From positions 3,017,024 to 3,081,023 of the forward strand of contig VLTH01000002.1 of the NCBI GenBank assembly GCA_008125075.1: a stretch of DNA of 64,000 nucleotides, in the 5' to 3' direction. The translations under genes were made by a program, and so were the position numbers. The stretch comes from Acetivibrio alkalicellulosi. Lineage in GTDB: Bacteria; Bacillota; Clostridia; Acetivibrionales; Acetivibrionaceae. Below are positions 1-8,188 of the stretch, in pieces (within the stretch, counting starts at the first letter, position 1; each line of letters starts with the position of its first letter). The notes under the pieces are model-generated. The model did no database searches. It saw only the letters and a list, made by a program, of their open reading frames with translations, and was not told where the DNA came from.

Positions 1-1917
1 GCCAAGTTGTGTCATGAGCCATGAAGACTGACTTTCCATTTGGCTTAGCATCTTCTCCATAGCTGTAAACCTACTATAATACGCCTCCTCCTTCTTAGAC
101 ATACTATCAAGCATTCTTTCAATTATTGAATCTTTTGAAGTTATTTCATTTACAATTGTGTTTTTAAACTCTGTTGAATCTCCAACTATACCTGCTCTTT
201 CAAGCAATGCTCCTTTTTTTCCACTTGTATCCCTTGTAGTTCTTATATTAGTCTGCATTATGTCAAAAAGTCTTTGGGCCAAGCCACTTTGATTGTATCT
301 TTCAATTTGCTTATCTCTATCTCCTATCACATCATTTTGTGAATGCTCAGAAGTCTGTGTAAAAAGCTTAACCACTTCATCAAAATTGTTATTTAAAGCA
401 TCCATTAGCTTTGTTTCATTAATGTTAAGTTTACCTCTTTCAGTATATAATCCTGTTGATATTCCTATATCAAACAAATTAATCGAAGTCCCTTCTACCC
501 TGTCAAATAAAGCCCTTCTCATATTGTTCACAATACCGCTTAGTATACTATCATTACTAAGTAGCCCCATTCTAGCTCTTTCTTCCCATTTTTCTATTTC
601 ATCATCAGTCATTACATCTTTTTGTTCTGCTGTAAGTGGCCTGTAGTTTCTATCTCTTCTTTCTGAAACAACACCATTAATTTCATCAATCAACTCATTG
701 TATTGGTTCACAAATCCCTTAATATTATCAACTACAGCATCTATGTTATTAGATATATCGATTAAAACAGGTTCTGTAGTTAACTCTCTTAAAGAAAAAT
801 TAACACCCTCAATTACAAAGTCATTACTGCTTCTTTTCATCCCTTCCACATCATTTAGAGTAAATTCTGCATCTGTTCCTTGACTGTACACACCATCTAC
901 TAAACCTAAGGCTTTTAAAAGACCATTTTCTTCATGTGTGTCTTCGTAAGTTATTGATGAAGTAGCTCCTTGAGTAGTAGATGTCATAGTAAATTTATCA
1001 TTTAATGAGTCATATTGTATTCTAACCCCTGCACTACTTCTATTTATTGCATTCATAATGTCTCTTATATTTGCTTTTTCATATGTCTTTCCCACATCAA
1101 TAACTGTACCATTAATGGTAAAGCTAACATTTTCTTGTGCATCATCTATGTTGATACTAGATTTAAAGTTATTTTTAATACTTTCAAGTCCAGCTACCAT
1201 AGATAGTCTATTACTTTTACTGTCATCTTGTGTAAATCCAAGATTTTCTAGGGTTCCTTTACTTCCTGAATTTTCACTAATGCTAAAGGTACTACCATTT
1301 AGCAATAAAGAAAATTCTATGCTATTTTCAGAAGTTAAAACTTCAATTTTACCTGCTCCAAATGCTTCTGATAAAGCATTATTAATACCTTCTCGAAGTA
1401 CATCAATGTTTGAATAATCCTGTAAGTTTATTGTTCTAGTAACTCCATCTAATGTCACATTTATTTTTTCACCACTAAAATTAAACTCACTTATTGTTCC
1501 ACTTCCCTTAACATCTCCTGCAATTCCCGATAAACCTTCAATCTTAGCACTTGAGGCTAAAGCATGCACTTCTATTTTGTGAGTTCTTGCCTGTGCGCCT
1601 GTGCCTGCCACTGCTGAAACTGCTCCTTCATTACTTGAATTGACCTTAAATGAACTAAAAGCAGATGGAGATCTAAAGTTGGTGGCTGGTCTTAGCAAAT
1701 CAAAATATTTATCTTGAAAGCCTCTTAGCATATTTGTTATATTTCTATAGGAGTCTCTTCTCCATTCTAGCACTTGTCTGTCCTGTGCAACTCTATCTAT
1801 TTTCATTCTTTCCGCTCTCATAAGTTGCTTTATCATTCCTCCAGTATCAATTCCAGATGCAAGCCCTGAAAATCTCAATCTATTATTCTCCATACCTGTC
1901 AAGCTATGCAATGGCAT
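1..1917 (-). CDS. fliD: Flagellar hook-associated protein 2 / filament cap FliD (3' end cut by window)
   Basis: Encodes the FliD capping protein, which sits at the distal tip of the flagellum and guides polymerisation of exported flagellin. The open frame runs 639 codons from ATG at 1917 to the window edge without a stop. The N-terminus shows the FliD_N pattern (RFSGLASGIDTGGMIKQLM, then a coiled segment with QVLEWRRDSYRNI). The last visible residues (MESQSSWLMTQLG) match the family's extreme C-terminal coiled coil, so only about ten to twenty residues are missing. An AGGAGG ribosome site (complement of 1926-1931) lies 8 nt before the ATG and overlaps the end of flaG, which indicates translational coupling. 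An internal ATG at MENNRLRF is a less likely start. The family call is firm. The protein is rather long for a FliD. Confidence 0.95.
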   Translation of the reverse strand, partial: MPLHSLTGMENNRLRFSGLASGIDTGGMIKQLMRAERMKIDRVAQDRQVLEWRRDSYRNITNMLRGFQDKYFDLLRPATNFRSPSAFSSFKVNSSNEGAVSAVAGTGAQARTHKIEVHALASSAKIEGLSGIAGDVKGSGTISEFNFSGEKINVTLDGVTRTINLQDYSNIDVLREGINNALSEAFGAGKIEVLTSENSIEFSLLLNGSTFSISENSGSKGTLENLGFTQDDSKSNRLSMVAGLESIKNNFKSSINIDDAQENVSFTINGTVIDVGKTYEKANIRDIMNAINRSSAGVRIQYDSLNDKFTMTSTTQGATSSITYEDTHEENGLLKALGLVDGVYSQGTDAEFTLNDVEGMKRSSNDFVIEGVNFSLRELTTEPVLIDISNNIDAVVDNIKGFVNQYNELIDEINGVVSERRDRNYRPLTAEQKDVMTDDEIEKWEERARMGLLSNDSILSGIVNNMRRALFDRVEGTSINLFDIGISTGLYTERGKLNINETKLMDALNNNFDEVVKLFTQTSEHSQNDVIGDRDKQIERYNQSGLAQRLFDIMQTNIRTTRDTSGKKGALLERAGIVGDSTEFKNTIVNEITSKDSIIERMLDSMSKKEEAYYSRFTAMEKMLSQMESQSSWLMTQLG

Positions 1918-1922
1918 TAGGA

Positions 1923-2300
1923 TTACCTCCTTTCATCTACAATGATACCGACAATTTCATACATCTTTGCCACCATATCTAGAATTTTTTCTGATGGGAT
2001 TTCTCTCACAACTTCATTGGTTGATGTATTTATAACTTTAACCATTATTTCTTTTGTTTTTTCATGTATAGAAAACTCCAATTGCATCTGTGCTCCTGTC
2101 ATAACCTTATTTGCTTTTTCAATTGCATCTATAACAGCATTTTCAGACACAGGACGATCAGCTTTTAAATGATCACTTTTTTGCCCAGGATACACTCTGT
2201 TTTCTACGTTCTCGCTGTTTTTAACCGTATCAACGCTTGTAGTTGAATTTGCAGCGTTTTTAAATTGCAATGCTGAAGCATCCGTGCCATCAATTCTCAT
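1923..2300 (-). CDS. flaG: FlaG family flagellar protein
   Basis: A small 125-residue cytoplasmic protein of the FlaG family, which is found beside fliD in many flagellar clusters and is thought to affect filament length. The C-terminal half carries the family pattern: MQLEFSIHEKTKEIMVKVIN followed by EVVREIPSEKILDMVAKMYE and IVGIIVDERR. The N-terminal half is a polar, low-complexity region, as usual. A good GGAGG site precedes the ATG. The stop codon lies 5 nt before the fliD start on the same strand, so the two are probably one transcript. Its mechanism is poorly known even in model species. Confidence 0.93.
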   Translation of the reverse strand: MRIDGTDASALQFKNAANSTTSVDTVKNSENVENRVYPGQKSDHLKADRPVSENAVIDAIEKANKVMTGAQMQLEFSIHEKTKEIMVKVINTSTNEVVREIPSEKILDMVAKMYEIVGIIVDERR

Positions 2301-2334
2301 TTAAATCCCTCCGTGATTTTTTTACTTACTAATA

Positions 2335-2907
2335 TTATCGACTATTTTCAACTAAAAGTTTAGAATCTAAAGATTCATTTTTCCACTCATTTAATTTTTC
2401 CATAACAAGTTCATATGTCTTTTTTGAAATCTCTGGTAGTTCTCCTCCAAGAGCCTTTGCTGCCTTATTAAATCCATTTTCAATTGCTTCTTTTAATAAT
2501 GCAAATTTCTCAATGTCTCCTCCTGAAATTGCTTTTGCAAAATCTATAATTCTCTGGCTAACATTTTCAGGGCTTAGCTCTTCTGCTAAATCTAATTCTT
2601 GAAATGCTAGTTTTTCATTTTCTTGTATAAAATCAGTCTCTTTAAATTCCATTCCTTGTTTTTCAAGAAGTTGTCTTACCATTTCTCTTAAATTGTTATA
2701 TATCCTATCACTTTGTTCTTTAAGCTTTTGTATTGTTTCATTATCTGTTCTTGAGTTAACTTTTTCGTAAGTTATCTTTTTTTCTTGATTTTCTATTGAA
2801 ATATATTGATCCTGTAAAGGCTTTGATTCAGATCCTTTAGGTGTCTTTTTTTCTTGTACTGGTTGAGTATATTTATTAGTAATTGGTTGATTTGAAGTTA
2901 CTTTCAT
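2335..2907 (-). CDS. Hypothetical flagellar-locus protein, 190 aa
   Basis: A soluble, charged 190-residue protein just upstream of flaG on the same strand (34-nt gap). It has a GGAGGGG ribosome site before ATG. Residues 1-55 are polar and probably disordered. Residues 56-185 look largely alpha-helical, with a patch (SQRIIDFAKAISGGD, then FNKAAKALGGELPEISKKTYELV) that I associate with uncharacterised proteins beside flagellar genes in clostridia. There is no signal peptide or membrane segment. It may be a chaperone or accessory factor for flagellin or FliD, but that rests only on position. Repeat A copy 1 lies immediately upstream. Confidence 0.8.
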   Translation of the reverse strand: MKVTSNQPITNKYTQPVQEKKTPKGSESKPLQDQYISIENQEKKITYEKVNSRTDNETIQKLKEQSDRIYNNLREMVRQLLEKQGMEFKETDFIQENEKLAFQELDLAEELSPENVSQRIIDFAKAISGGDIEKFALLKEAIENGFNKAAKALGGELPEISKKTYELVMEKLNEWKNESLDSKLLVENSR

Positions 2908-2964
2908 TTATACCCCTCCATTCTTCCTTATTATGTTATATCGGCTTATTTGCTCTAAAAGTTT

Positions 2965-3077
2965 ATATACTATTCTTCTCAAAAAGTTTGCTTTTTTAGC
3001 AAACTTTTTAGAAGATATAGTTCCTCTGTTTATCCCAGCGGAACTTAACTACTATGATTGCAGCTTCCTCTGCGATA
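2965..3077 (-). repeat. Repeat family A, copy 1 (double-hairpin interspersed repeat, ~113 bp)
   Basis: One of four copies in the window (others near 45238, 45606 and 55069). Each has two inverted repeats. One has arms GCAGCGGAA / TTCCGCTGC separated by about 20 nt. The other is a tight hairpin with AAAAAGTTTGC / GCAAACTTTTT arms around TAAAAAA. Conserved flanks are TATC at one end and GAAGAATAGTATA at the other. This copy is inverted relative to the others and has a damaged first arm (CAGCGGAAC against GCAGCTTCC). It fills most of the gap between the flagellar genes and the Cof phosphatase. No ORF. It looks like a non-autonomous mobile or REP-like element. Confidence 0.85.
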
Positions 3078-3168
3078 TTTATTACGCTAAGTAATGGCAG
3101 CCCTTTATAATTACCTTTTATAATGGTATAATAATTGCGTTATAATTTTATATTTAAGGATGGACAAT

Positions 3169-3996
3169 ATGAATATTAAAATACTATTCTCCGATTTAGA
3201 CGGAACACTTGTAGAACATGGTTGTGATGTAACAGAGAATACTGTTAAAACTGTTCAAAAATTATTAGATAATAAAATAGACTTAGTATTAGTGTCTGGC
3301 AGACATCCGGATATGATGAAGAGCATTCACTATAATATAGGGCTAAAAACACCTGTAATAAGCTGCAATGGTGGAATAATTAAAGATTTAAATACCAATG
3401 AAGTACTATATTCAAACAAATTGCCAAAAGATACTGTAAAAAAATCAATAGACATTGCTAGAGAACTAGGAGTGGATTGGGTAGTTTATGAACAAAATAA
3501 TATATTTTTTGAAAAAATGCCTCCAAAATCATATAAGCTTCCCTATGTAAATTCACAACTTCCAAAACATTTAAGAGCAAATTTTGTACATATTGACTCT
3601 TTAGATGAAATGTTTGAAGAAAATAATGTGTTTTTAAAATCACTACTTCTATTCGATAATAAAGTTGAAGTAATGGATAAAGGCAGAGAATTACTTAACA
3701 AACTTGATAATGTTGATGTAGTAAAATCAGCAAGCACTTATTTGGACATAATGATTCACGGATCTTCAAAAGGTCAAGCCATTAAGAGATATTTAGATTT
3801 ACTAAACATTGACGTTAAAAATACAGCTGCAATAGGTGATGCACAAAATGATATGGATATGATAGAATATGCAGGCTTTGGGATTGCAATGGGAAATGCA
3901 GTGGAAAGCATAAAAGAAATAGCAGATTATATAACAACTCCTCAGCCTTATGGTTTTAAGCACGCGGTTGAGTATTTACTATCAAAGCAAAGTTAA
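3169..3996 (+). CDS. Cof-type HAD-superfamily hydrolase
   Basis: A soluble HAD phosphatase of the Cof/YidA class (type IIB cap), expected to dephosphorylate sugar phosphates, nucleotides or cofactor precursors. The true substrate is unknown. Motif I is FSDLDGT (nucleophile Asp9, general acid Asp11), motif II is SGR, the motif III lysine lies in SSKGQAI, and motif IV is GDAQNDMDM. The length of 275 residues is typical. I chose the ATG at 3169 because AAGGA ends 8 nt before it. An in-frame ATG at 3160 would overlap that ribosome site. It is a lone gene between the flagellar cluster and an OFA transporter. A -10-like TATAAT lies shortly upstream. Confidence 0.93.
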   Translation: MNIKILFSDLDGTLVEHGCDVTENTVKTVQKLLDNKIDLVLVSGRHPDMMKSIHYNIGLKTPVISCNGGIIKDLNTNEVLYSNKLPKDTVKKSIDIARELGVDWVVYEQNNIFFEKMPPKSYKLPYVNSQLPKHLRANFVHIDSLDEMFEENNVFLKSLLLFDNKVEVMDKGRELLNKLDNVDVVKSASTYLDIMIHGSSKGQAIKRYLDLLNIDVKNTAAIGDAQNDMDMIEYAGFGIAMGNAVESIKEIADYITTPQPYGFKHAVEYLLSKQS

Positions 3997-4036
3997 TTAT
4001 ACATATTACTTCCAATTTTTACAGAGCCTCAGCATT

Positions 4037-4106
4037 TTTATCACTAAACTTTAAACTATTTCTTTATTTTAGAGCTTATCCTGTTGTATAATAGTTTAGT
4101 GATAAA
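4037..4106 (+). promoter_or_regulatory. Promoter region with widely spaced perfect inverted repeat
   Basis: Two 14-nt arms, TTTATCACTAAACT (4037-4050) and AGTTTAGTGATAAA (4093-4106), are exact reverse complements separated by 42 nt. A TATAAT box (4087-4092) abuts the second arm, and the OFA transporter AAGGAGG site follows at about 4110. The layout fits a two-site operator bound by a looping or oligomeric repressor around the -35/-10. It could also fold as a hairpin in the leader. The -35 is weak. The regulator is unknown. Confidence 0.5.
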
Positions 4107-4123
4107 TTTAAGGAGGCTTATAA

Positions 4124-5329
4124 ATGAGTAAATCAAAAGGCTGGATTGTAACTTCAGCAGCAACAGGAATTAATTTAATTTTAGGGTTGCTCTACATTTG
4201 GAGCATCATGAGTAAAGCTTTAATTAATGAGTTAAATTGGACTAAAACACAAGCTTCACTTCCTTATACCGTATCTATTTTAACATTTGCTCTGGTAATG
4301 ATTTTTGCTGGAAGGGTGCAGGATACAAAAGGACCTCGTTTAAGTTCAACTTTTGGAGGCATTTTATTAGGTGGAGGTTTAATTCTATCCGCATTTATGA
4401 GAACTCCTCTTTTAATGACTCTAACATATGGTTTAATGGGTGGAGCAGGAATAGGTTTTTGTTATGCTGCCACAACTCCCCCTGCTGTTAAATGGTTTCC
4501 TTTAGAGAAAAAAGGTTTTATATCAGGAATAGTTGTCTCTGGAGTTGGTTTTGCAGCAGTATATATTTCACCTCTTACAAATATGCTTATTGAAAAATTT
4601 GGCGTATACAACGCTTTCTTTATACTGGGTATTTTTGCATTGGTAGTTCTCATTATCTTGTCTCAACTTCTAGTGAACCCTTCTGATAAATATATTGCTA
4701 AAATTAACATTAAAAACACCAATCAAAATAATAAACCCATTAACCAAAAACAATATACATGGAAAGAAATGCTTAAAACTTTTAGTTTTTATAAGTTATG
4801 GATAATGTATACCTTTTCTGCCTCTGCTGGTCTTATGTTGATAGGTCATCTTACTGTAATTTCAACTCAACAGGCAAATTGGGAAAAAGGATTTTATCTG
4901 GTAGTATTGCTGGCAATATTTAATACCTTGGGTAGAATTGTTGGTGGTCTGGTTTCTGATAAATATGGTCCTATAAAAACTATGCTAACTATATTTTCAT
5001 TACAGGCTATAAATATGTTCTTCTTTAGTCAATATACAACCATTGGGTTACTGGCTTTTGGTGTTGCTTTTACCGGTTTGGTATATGGTGCACTGTTTTC
5101 AGTATTTCCTGCCATTACAGCACAAAATTATGGAACTAAAAACCTTGGTACAAACTATGGTTTTGTTTTCACTTCATGGGGATTGGCTGGCGTTACTGGA
5201 CCACTCTTAGCTGGTAAAATATTTGACCTTACAGAAAGCTATAATTATTCTTATCTTGTGTCTGCACTACTTTTAATAGGAGCTAGTCTTTTGACTTTTT
5301 CCTTTAAAAGCATAAGAGAAAATAATTAA
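4124..5329 (+). CDS. OFA-family MFS transporter (oxalate/formate antiporter-like)
   Basis: An integral membrane transporter of the major facilitator superfamily, oxalate:formate antiporter (OFA) branch, with 12 predicted membrane helices in 401 residues. The N-terminus (GWIVTSAATGINLILGLLYIWSI) and the loop after helix 2 (AGRVQDTKGPR) are characteristic of this branch. OFA relatives in anaerobes move small monocarboxylates or dicarboxylates, but substrate cannot be assigned from the sequence. It has an AAGGAGG ribosome site and its own promoter region with a long-spaced inverted repeat. Its stop codon lies one base from the stop of the convergent ABC permease gene, with no obvious terminator between them. 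Confidence 0.92.
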   Translation: MSKSKGWIVTSAATGINLILGLLYIWSIMSKALINELNWTKTQASLPYTVSILTFALVMIFAGRVQDTKGPRLSSTFGGILLGGGLILSAFMRTPLLMTLTYGLMGGAGIGFCYAATTPPAVKWFPLEKKGFISGIVVSGVGFAAVYISPLTNMLIEKFGVYNAFFILGIFALVVLIILSQLLVNPSDKYIAKINIKNTNQNNKPINQKQYTWKEMLKTFSFYKLWIMYTFSASAGLMLIGHLTVISTQQANWEKGFYLVVLLAIFNTLGRIVGGLVSDKYGPIKTMLTIFSLQAINMFFFSQYTTIGLLAFGVAFTGLVYGALFSVFPAITAQNYGTKNLGTNYGFVFTSWGLAGVTGPLLAGKIFDLTESYNYSYLVSALLLIGASLLTFSFKSIRENN

Positions 5330-5330
5330 T

Positions 5331-6836
5331 TTAGTCTAAAATCTTTAAATCAAATGGTGCTGTAGAAATTTTAATTCTATTTGCAATTTTAGCAATTTCA
5401 TCTTTGCTAAATTTATCTCCTGTACTAACTACTAATTTTCCATCTATTATTGGGGCATTTAAAGTTGGGGAAGATATTAGTTCTTCTCCAATAAAAATCC
5501 CTATTTGCCTACCTACAAGCCTTTGAGTTTCTTCGCCAAAGCCCTTTGTAGCATTTTTATCTAATTCTAATAATATGTTATATCTATCAATATTATTATT
5601 TGATGGTATAAGCTTAACTTCTGAAATATCCATTCCTGATAAAATAACGTCTCCCTTTTTCATACCTGCTTCAACTTCTTGAAATACAGTCTCTTCAATA
5701 GATTTAAATGCATCTTTTAAAGAATTTACTTGATCACTATCATTTTGCCATATGTTTACATTAATTTTGTTATTCTCCACTATATTAATACTTTTTAATT
5801 TTAAATTTTCAGTATTCATAACTTTGTCAAAGTATACCTCTAGTAAATCTAAATTTTCTTTAGTTATAGTAGTTAATCCTAATACTTCAAATCCAATACT
5901 ATCTTCTTTTCCAGAGGCTAACATTGTATAATTTTCATTTATTGTTTGACTGGTTGACTTAATAAAACTTTCGCCTTTTATCCATATTGTTGAATAATCA
6001 AAAATGCTAACTCCAACTATTATCAGCATAATTAATATAATTTTATTAATTATTTTAGAACCATCTTTTAACTTATCATAGATAAATATAGAGCTAGAGA
6101 AAAATATTATTCCAAGGGTAATATTAAAAAAACCACTGAAACTCCTCATACTAATATAAAAAACGTACCAAAATATAACTAAAAATTTATTGTATACATG
6201 CATTCCTTCTTTTACATACAAAAATACATTTATATAATTAGCCGTTAATAATGTGGTAAAAAACACTATTAATATAGTAGCCATGTTATTTTTTGACCAA
6301 TTTAGTTTTTTTGTAATTATTACAGAAAATAAAAATACTGAAGTTATTAATATTACATATGAAACCATGGAAAAATTCTTTCCTATATAATTTTTAAAGG
6401 AATTAACAATTACTTCTATTGCATTTAATGTTACCATCTCATCATTTTTAACACTATATAAATTTCCGCTAAGACCCACCGCTATATAATGTATGCTGTC
6501 AACTATTATAAAGCTTTGCATTAAAACAAGTGCCGATAAGACTTTAGAAGCCATTATTTTAAATAAACTATTAGGAGTAGAAAAAGTTAATTTTCCCTCT
6601 ATGGTGTTTAAATCTTTATATATTGAAATACAGCAGATAAAAATACACACATATACGGGTAAAGTAAACATTGCATTACCAATATTCTCAAATAGCCTTA
6701 GATATTCCATTAAAAAGTTGTCATTAAAAAGCACTCCTATATATAATATGCTAACTGCTACTATGTATATAAAAACTGTAGCTATATAACCAATATTTAA
6801 CCCCTTTTTCAGTTCATATCTCATCAAACTTTTCAT
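5331..6836 (-). CDS. ABC transporter permease-like membrane protein (YtrC/D-type)
   Basis: A 501-residue membrane protein encoded directly after an ABC ATPase and a GntR regulator, so most likely the membrane half of that exporter. About six hydrophobic helices lie in the first 280 residues. The remaining 200 residues or so form a soluble domain with no family I recognise (TLNAPIIDGKLVVSTGDKFSK near the end). The start is set at ATG 6836 (MKSLMRYELKKG) because AGAGGTG lies upstream. The longer frame from 6866 adds ten residues but has no good ribosome site. The gene overlaps the ATPase 3' end by 23 nt. By analogy with ytr-type operons it may export or sense cell-envelope-active compounds. Confidence 0.85.
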   Translation of the reverse strand: MKSLMRYELKKGLNIGYIATVFIYIVAVSILYIGVLFNDNFLMEYLRLFENIGNAMFTLPVYVCIFICCISIYKDLNTIEGKLTFSTPNSLFKIMASKVLSALVLMQSFIIVDSIHYIAVGLSGNLYSVKNDEMVTLNAIEVIVNSFKNYIGKNFSMVSYVILITSVFLFSVIITKKLNWSKNNMATILIVFFTTLLTANYINVFLYVKEGMHVYNKFLVIFWYVFYISMRSFSGFFNITLGIIFFSSSIFIYDKLKDGSKIINKIILIMLIIVGVSIFDYSTIWIKGESFIKSTSQTINENYTMLASGKEDSIGFEVLGLTTITKENLDLLEVYFDKVMNTENLKLKSINIVENNKINVNIWQNDSDQVNSLKDAFKSIEETVFQEVEAGMKKGDVILSGMDISEVKLIPSNNNIDRYNILLELDKNATKGFGEETQRLVGRQIGIFIGEELISSPTLNAPIIDGKLVVSTGDKFSKDEIAKIANRIKISTAPFDLKILD

Positions 6837-7536
6837 TACTAAACACCTCTCTATAAATATTTTCAATTGACATACCTCTGTTACTTCTTAAATGGTCACA
6901 CTCTCCCTTAAGAATAATTTTGCCTTTGTCTATAAAATATACCTCATCAAATATTCTTTCTATCTCTCCAATTAACTGTGTTGTAATAATCATTGTAGAT
7001 TGCTCATTTATTGTGTCTAATGTCATTTGGATGATTTTATCTCTTCCCAATAAATCAATATTTAAAAGAGGTTCATCAATAATATATACGGATGCATTTC
7101 TTGAAAAGACAAGGGAGACCCGAAGTTTCTCAATAGAACCTTTTGAAAGAGATTTCACCTTTTTATCTATGTCTATTCCCATTGAAATTATCCTGTCAGT
7201 GGCTAATTTTATGTCAAAGTCAGAAAAGAACTCACTATAAAATGCTATAACATCTTTGACCTTCATCCAACTATATAAGTGATTTTCATCAGGCATATAT
7301 GCAATCTTTTCCTTTGTCTGAGGCTTTAGTTTATCTCCACAAATTATTATCTGACCATCATCAGGTTGTATAAAACCTGTTAGCATATTAAAAAAAACCG
7401 TCTTACCACTTCCATTAGGTCCAAGAAGCCCTATTATTTTTCCACCTGCTGCTTCTATATTTAATTTGTCTAAAACTACTTGATTTCCAAATTTCTTTTC
7501 TAAATTATTTGCTTCAACCAAGTATTTCATCCTCAC
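6814..7536 (-). CDS. ABC transporter ATP-binding protein
   Basis: A 240-residue cytoplasmic ATPase subunit of a CcmA/YtrB-like ABC transporter. Walker A is GLLGPNGSGKT, the signature is degenerate (LSKGSIEKLRVSL rather than LSGGQ), and Walker B is VYIIDEPLLNID. The H-loop position reads TTQL in place of the usual T-H pair, so the switch histidine appears to be absent. The gene follows the GntR gene by 6 nt and overlaps the permease, giving a regulator-ATPase-permease operon. The degenerate signature and missing histidine may mean slow hydrolysis. They are not grounds for calling the gene dead. Confidence 0.92.
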   Translation of the reverse strand: MRMKYLVEANNLEKKFGNQVVLDKLNIEAAGGKIIGLLGPNGSGKTVFFNMLTGFIQPDDGQIIICGDKLKPQTKEKIAYMPDENHLYSWMKVKDVIAFYSEFFSDFDIKLATDRIISMGIDIDKKVKSLSKGSIEKLRVSLVFSRNASVYIIDEPLLNIDLLGRDKIIQMTLDTINEQSTMIITTQLIGEIERIFDEVYFIDKGKIILKGECDHLRSNRGMSIENIYREVFSNEKFDEI

Positions 7537-7542
7537 ACCTCC

Positions 7543-7944
7543 CTACTGGTCACTGACTCCTTTGTTCTGAATACTTTCGGCTTGTTGTACTATGTTTTTT
7601 TTTATAGAGTTTATTATTTCTGTGTTTTCAAATCCAAGACTTCTCATTTCATTGATAAAATTATGTATTACACTATCTGCCATTTGATTTTTTAATTGTA
7701 AAATTTTATCTTCATCCTGTGTAATAAAGGTGCCCATTCCACGCTGAGTATAGGTTATATTTTCCATTTCCAACAACTGGTACACTCTCGATATAGTATT
7801 TGGATTAACTTTATACTTTTCTGCCATTTCCCTAACTGAAAGCATTTTATCTCCACCCTTATATCTACCTGTAATAATGTCTTTTTTTATTAAATTTATT
7901 ATTTGATGATAAATTGGTTCTTTGTTGTTAAACTCAATATTCAT
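7543..7944 (-). CDS. GntR-family transcriptional regulator (YtrA-like)
   Basis: A 133-residue DNA-binding protein. Residues 1-75 form the GntR winged helix (EPIYHQIINLIKKDIITGRYKGGDKMLSVREMAEKYKVNPNTISR is its core region), followed by a short helical tail instead of an effector domain. That is the plan of the YtrA subfamily, whose members usually repress a downstream ABC operon. AGGAGGCAGG precedes the ATG. About 50 bp upstream lies a perfect 15-bp palindrome covering the -10, a good candidate for autoregulation. Inducers of this subfamily are often cell-wall-active compounds. Which one applies here is unknown. Confidence 0.93.
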   Translation of the reverse strand: MNIEFNNKEPIYHQIINLIKKDIITGRYKGGDKMLSVREMAEKYKVNPNTISRVYQLLEMENITYTQRGMGTFITQDEDKILQLKNQMADSVIHNFINEMRSLGFENTEIINSIKKNIVQQAESIQNKGVSDQ

Positions 7945-7994
7945 TCCTGCCTCCTTTTATTCTAAAAAACCAATTGATAAAATAGCATGTTGCT

Positions 7995-8042
7995 GTATGA
8001 GTGTACTATTTTTATAGTACACTCATACAAAAGAAAAGTCAA
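7995..8042 (-). promoter_or_regulatory. Promoter and palindromic operator of the GntR-ABC operon
   Basis: On the minus strand TTGACT (complement of 8037-8042) is followed after exactly 17 nt by TACTAT (complement of 8014-8019). The arms GTATGAGTGTACTAT (7995-8009) and ATAGTACACTCATAC (8014-8028) form a perfect 15-bp inverted repeat with a TTTT centre that swallows the -10. GntR proteins of the YtrA type bind such dyads, so occupancy would block RNA polymerase. The promoter match and dyad are seen directly. The repressor assignment is inferred from adjacency. Confidence 0.75.
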
Positions 8043-8081
8043 GTGCAAAATTGCATTTGACCAAAATTCATTAAGGATATG

Positions 8082-8188
8082 TTATCTTATTCTAAGGCTC
8101 CAACTTTTATAAGGTGGAGTTACTCTTATAATCTTTAGGTGGATAAGTGCCACCTAAAACCCAGATGTTTATCTTTATCTAGCAGTGT
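8082..8188 (-). repeat. Repeat family B, copy 1 (two-hairpin element downstream of a transport gene)
   Basis: A ~105-bp element shared with 11931-12032 and 63228-63318. It begins TTATCTTATTCTAAG. It has a first hairpin around CTCCAACTTTTATAAGGTGGAG and a second hairpin TTTAGGTGG / CCACCTAAA, and ends in ATGTTTATCTTTATCTAG. It abuts the stop codon of the solute-binding protein, so on that transcript it would form the 3' untranslated end. It may stabilise or terminate mRNA, but no run of U follows either stem. Confidence 0.75.

Noticed and set aside
3160-3168. Upstream ATG for the Cof-type phosphatase
   Set aside because: It coincides with the AAGGA ribosome site that serves the ATG at 3169.
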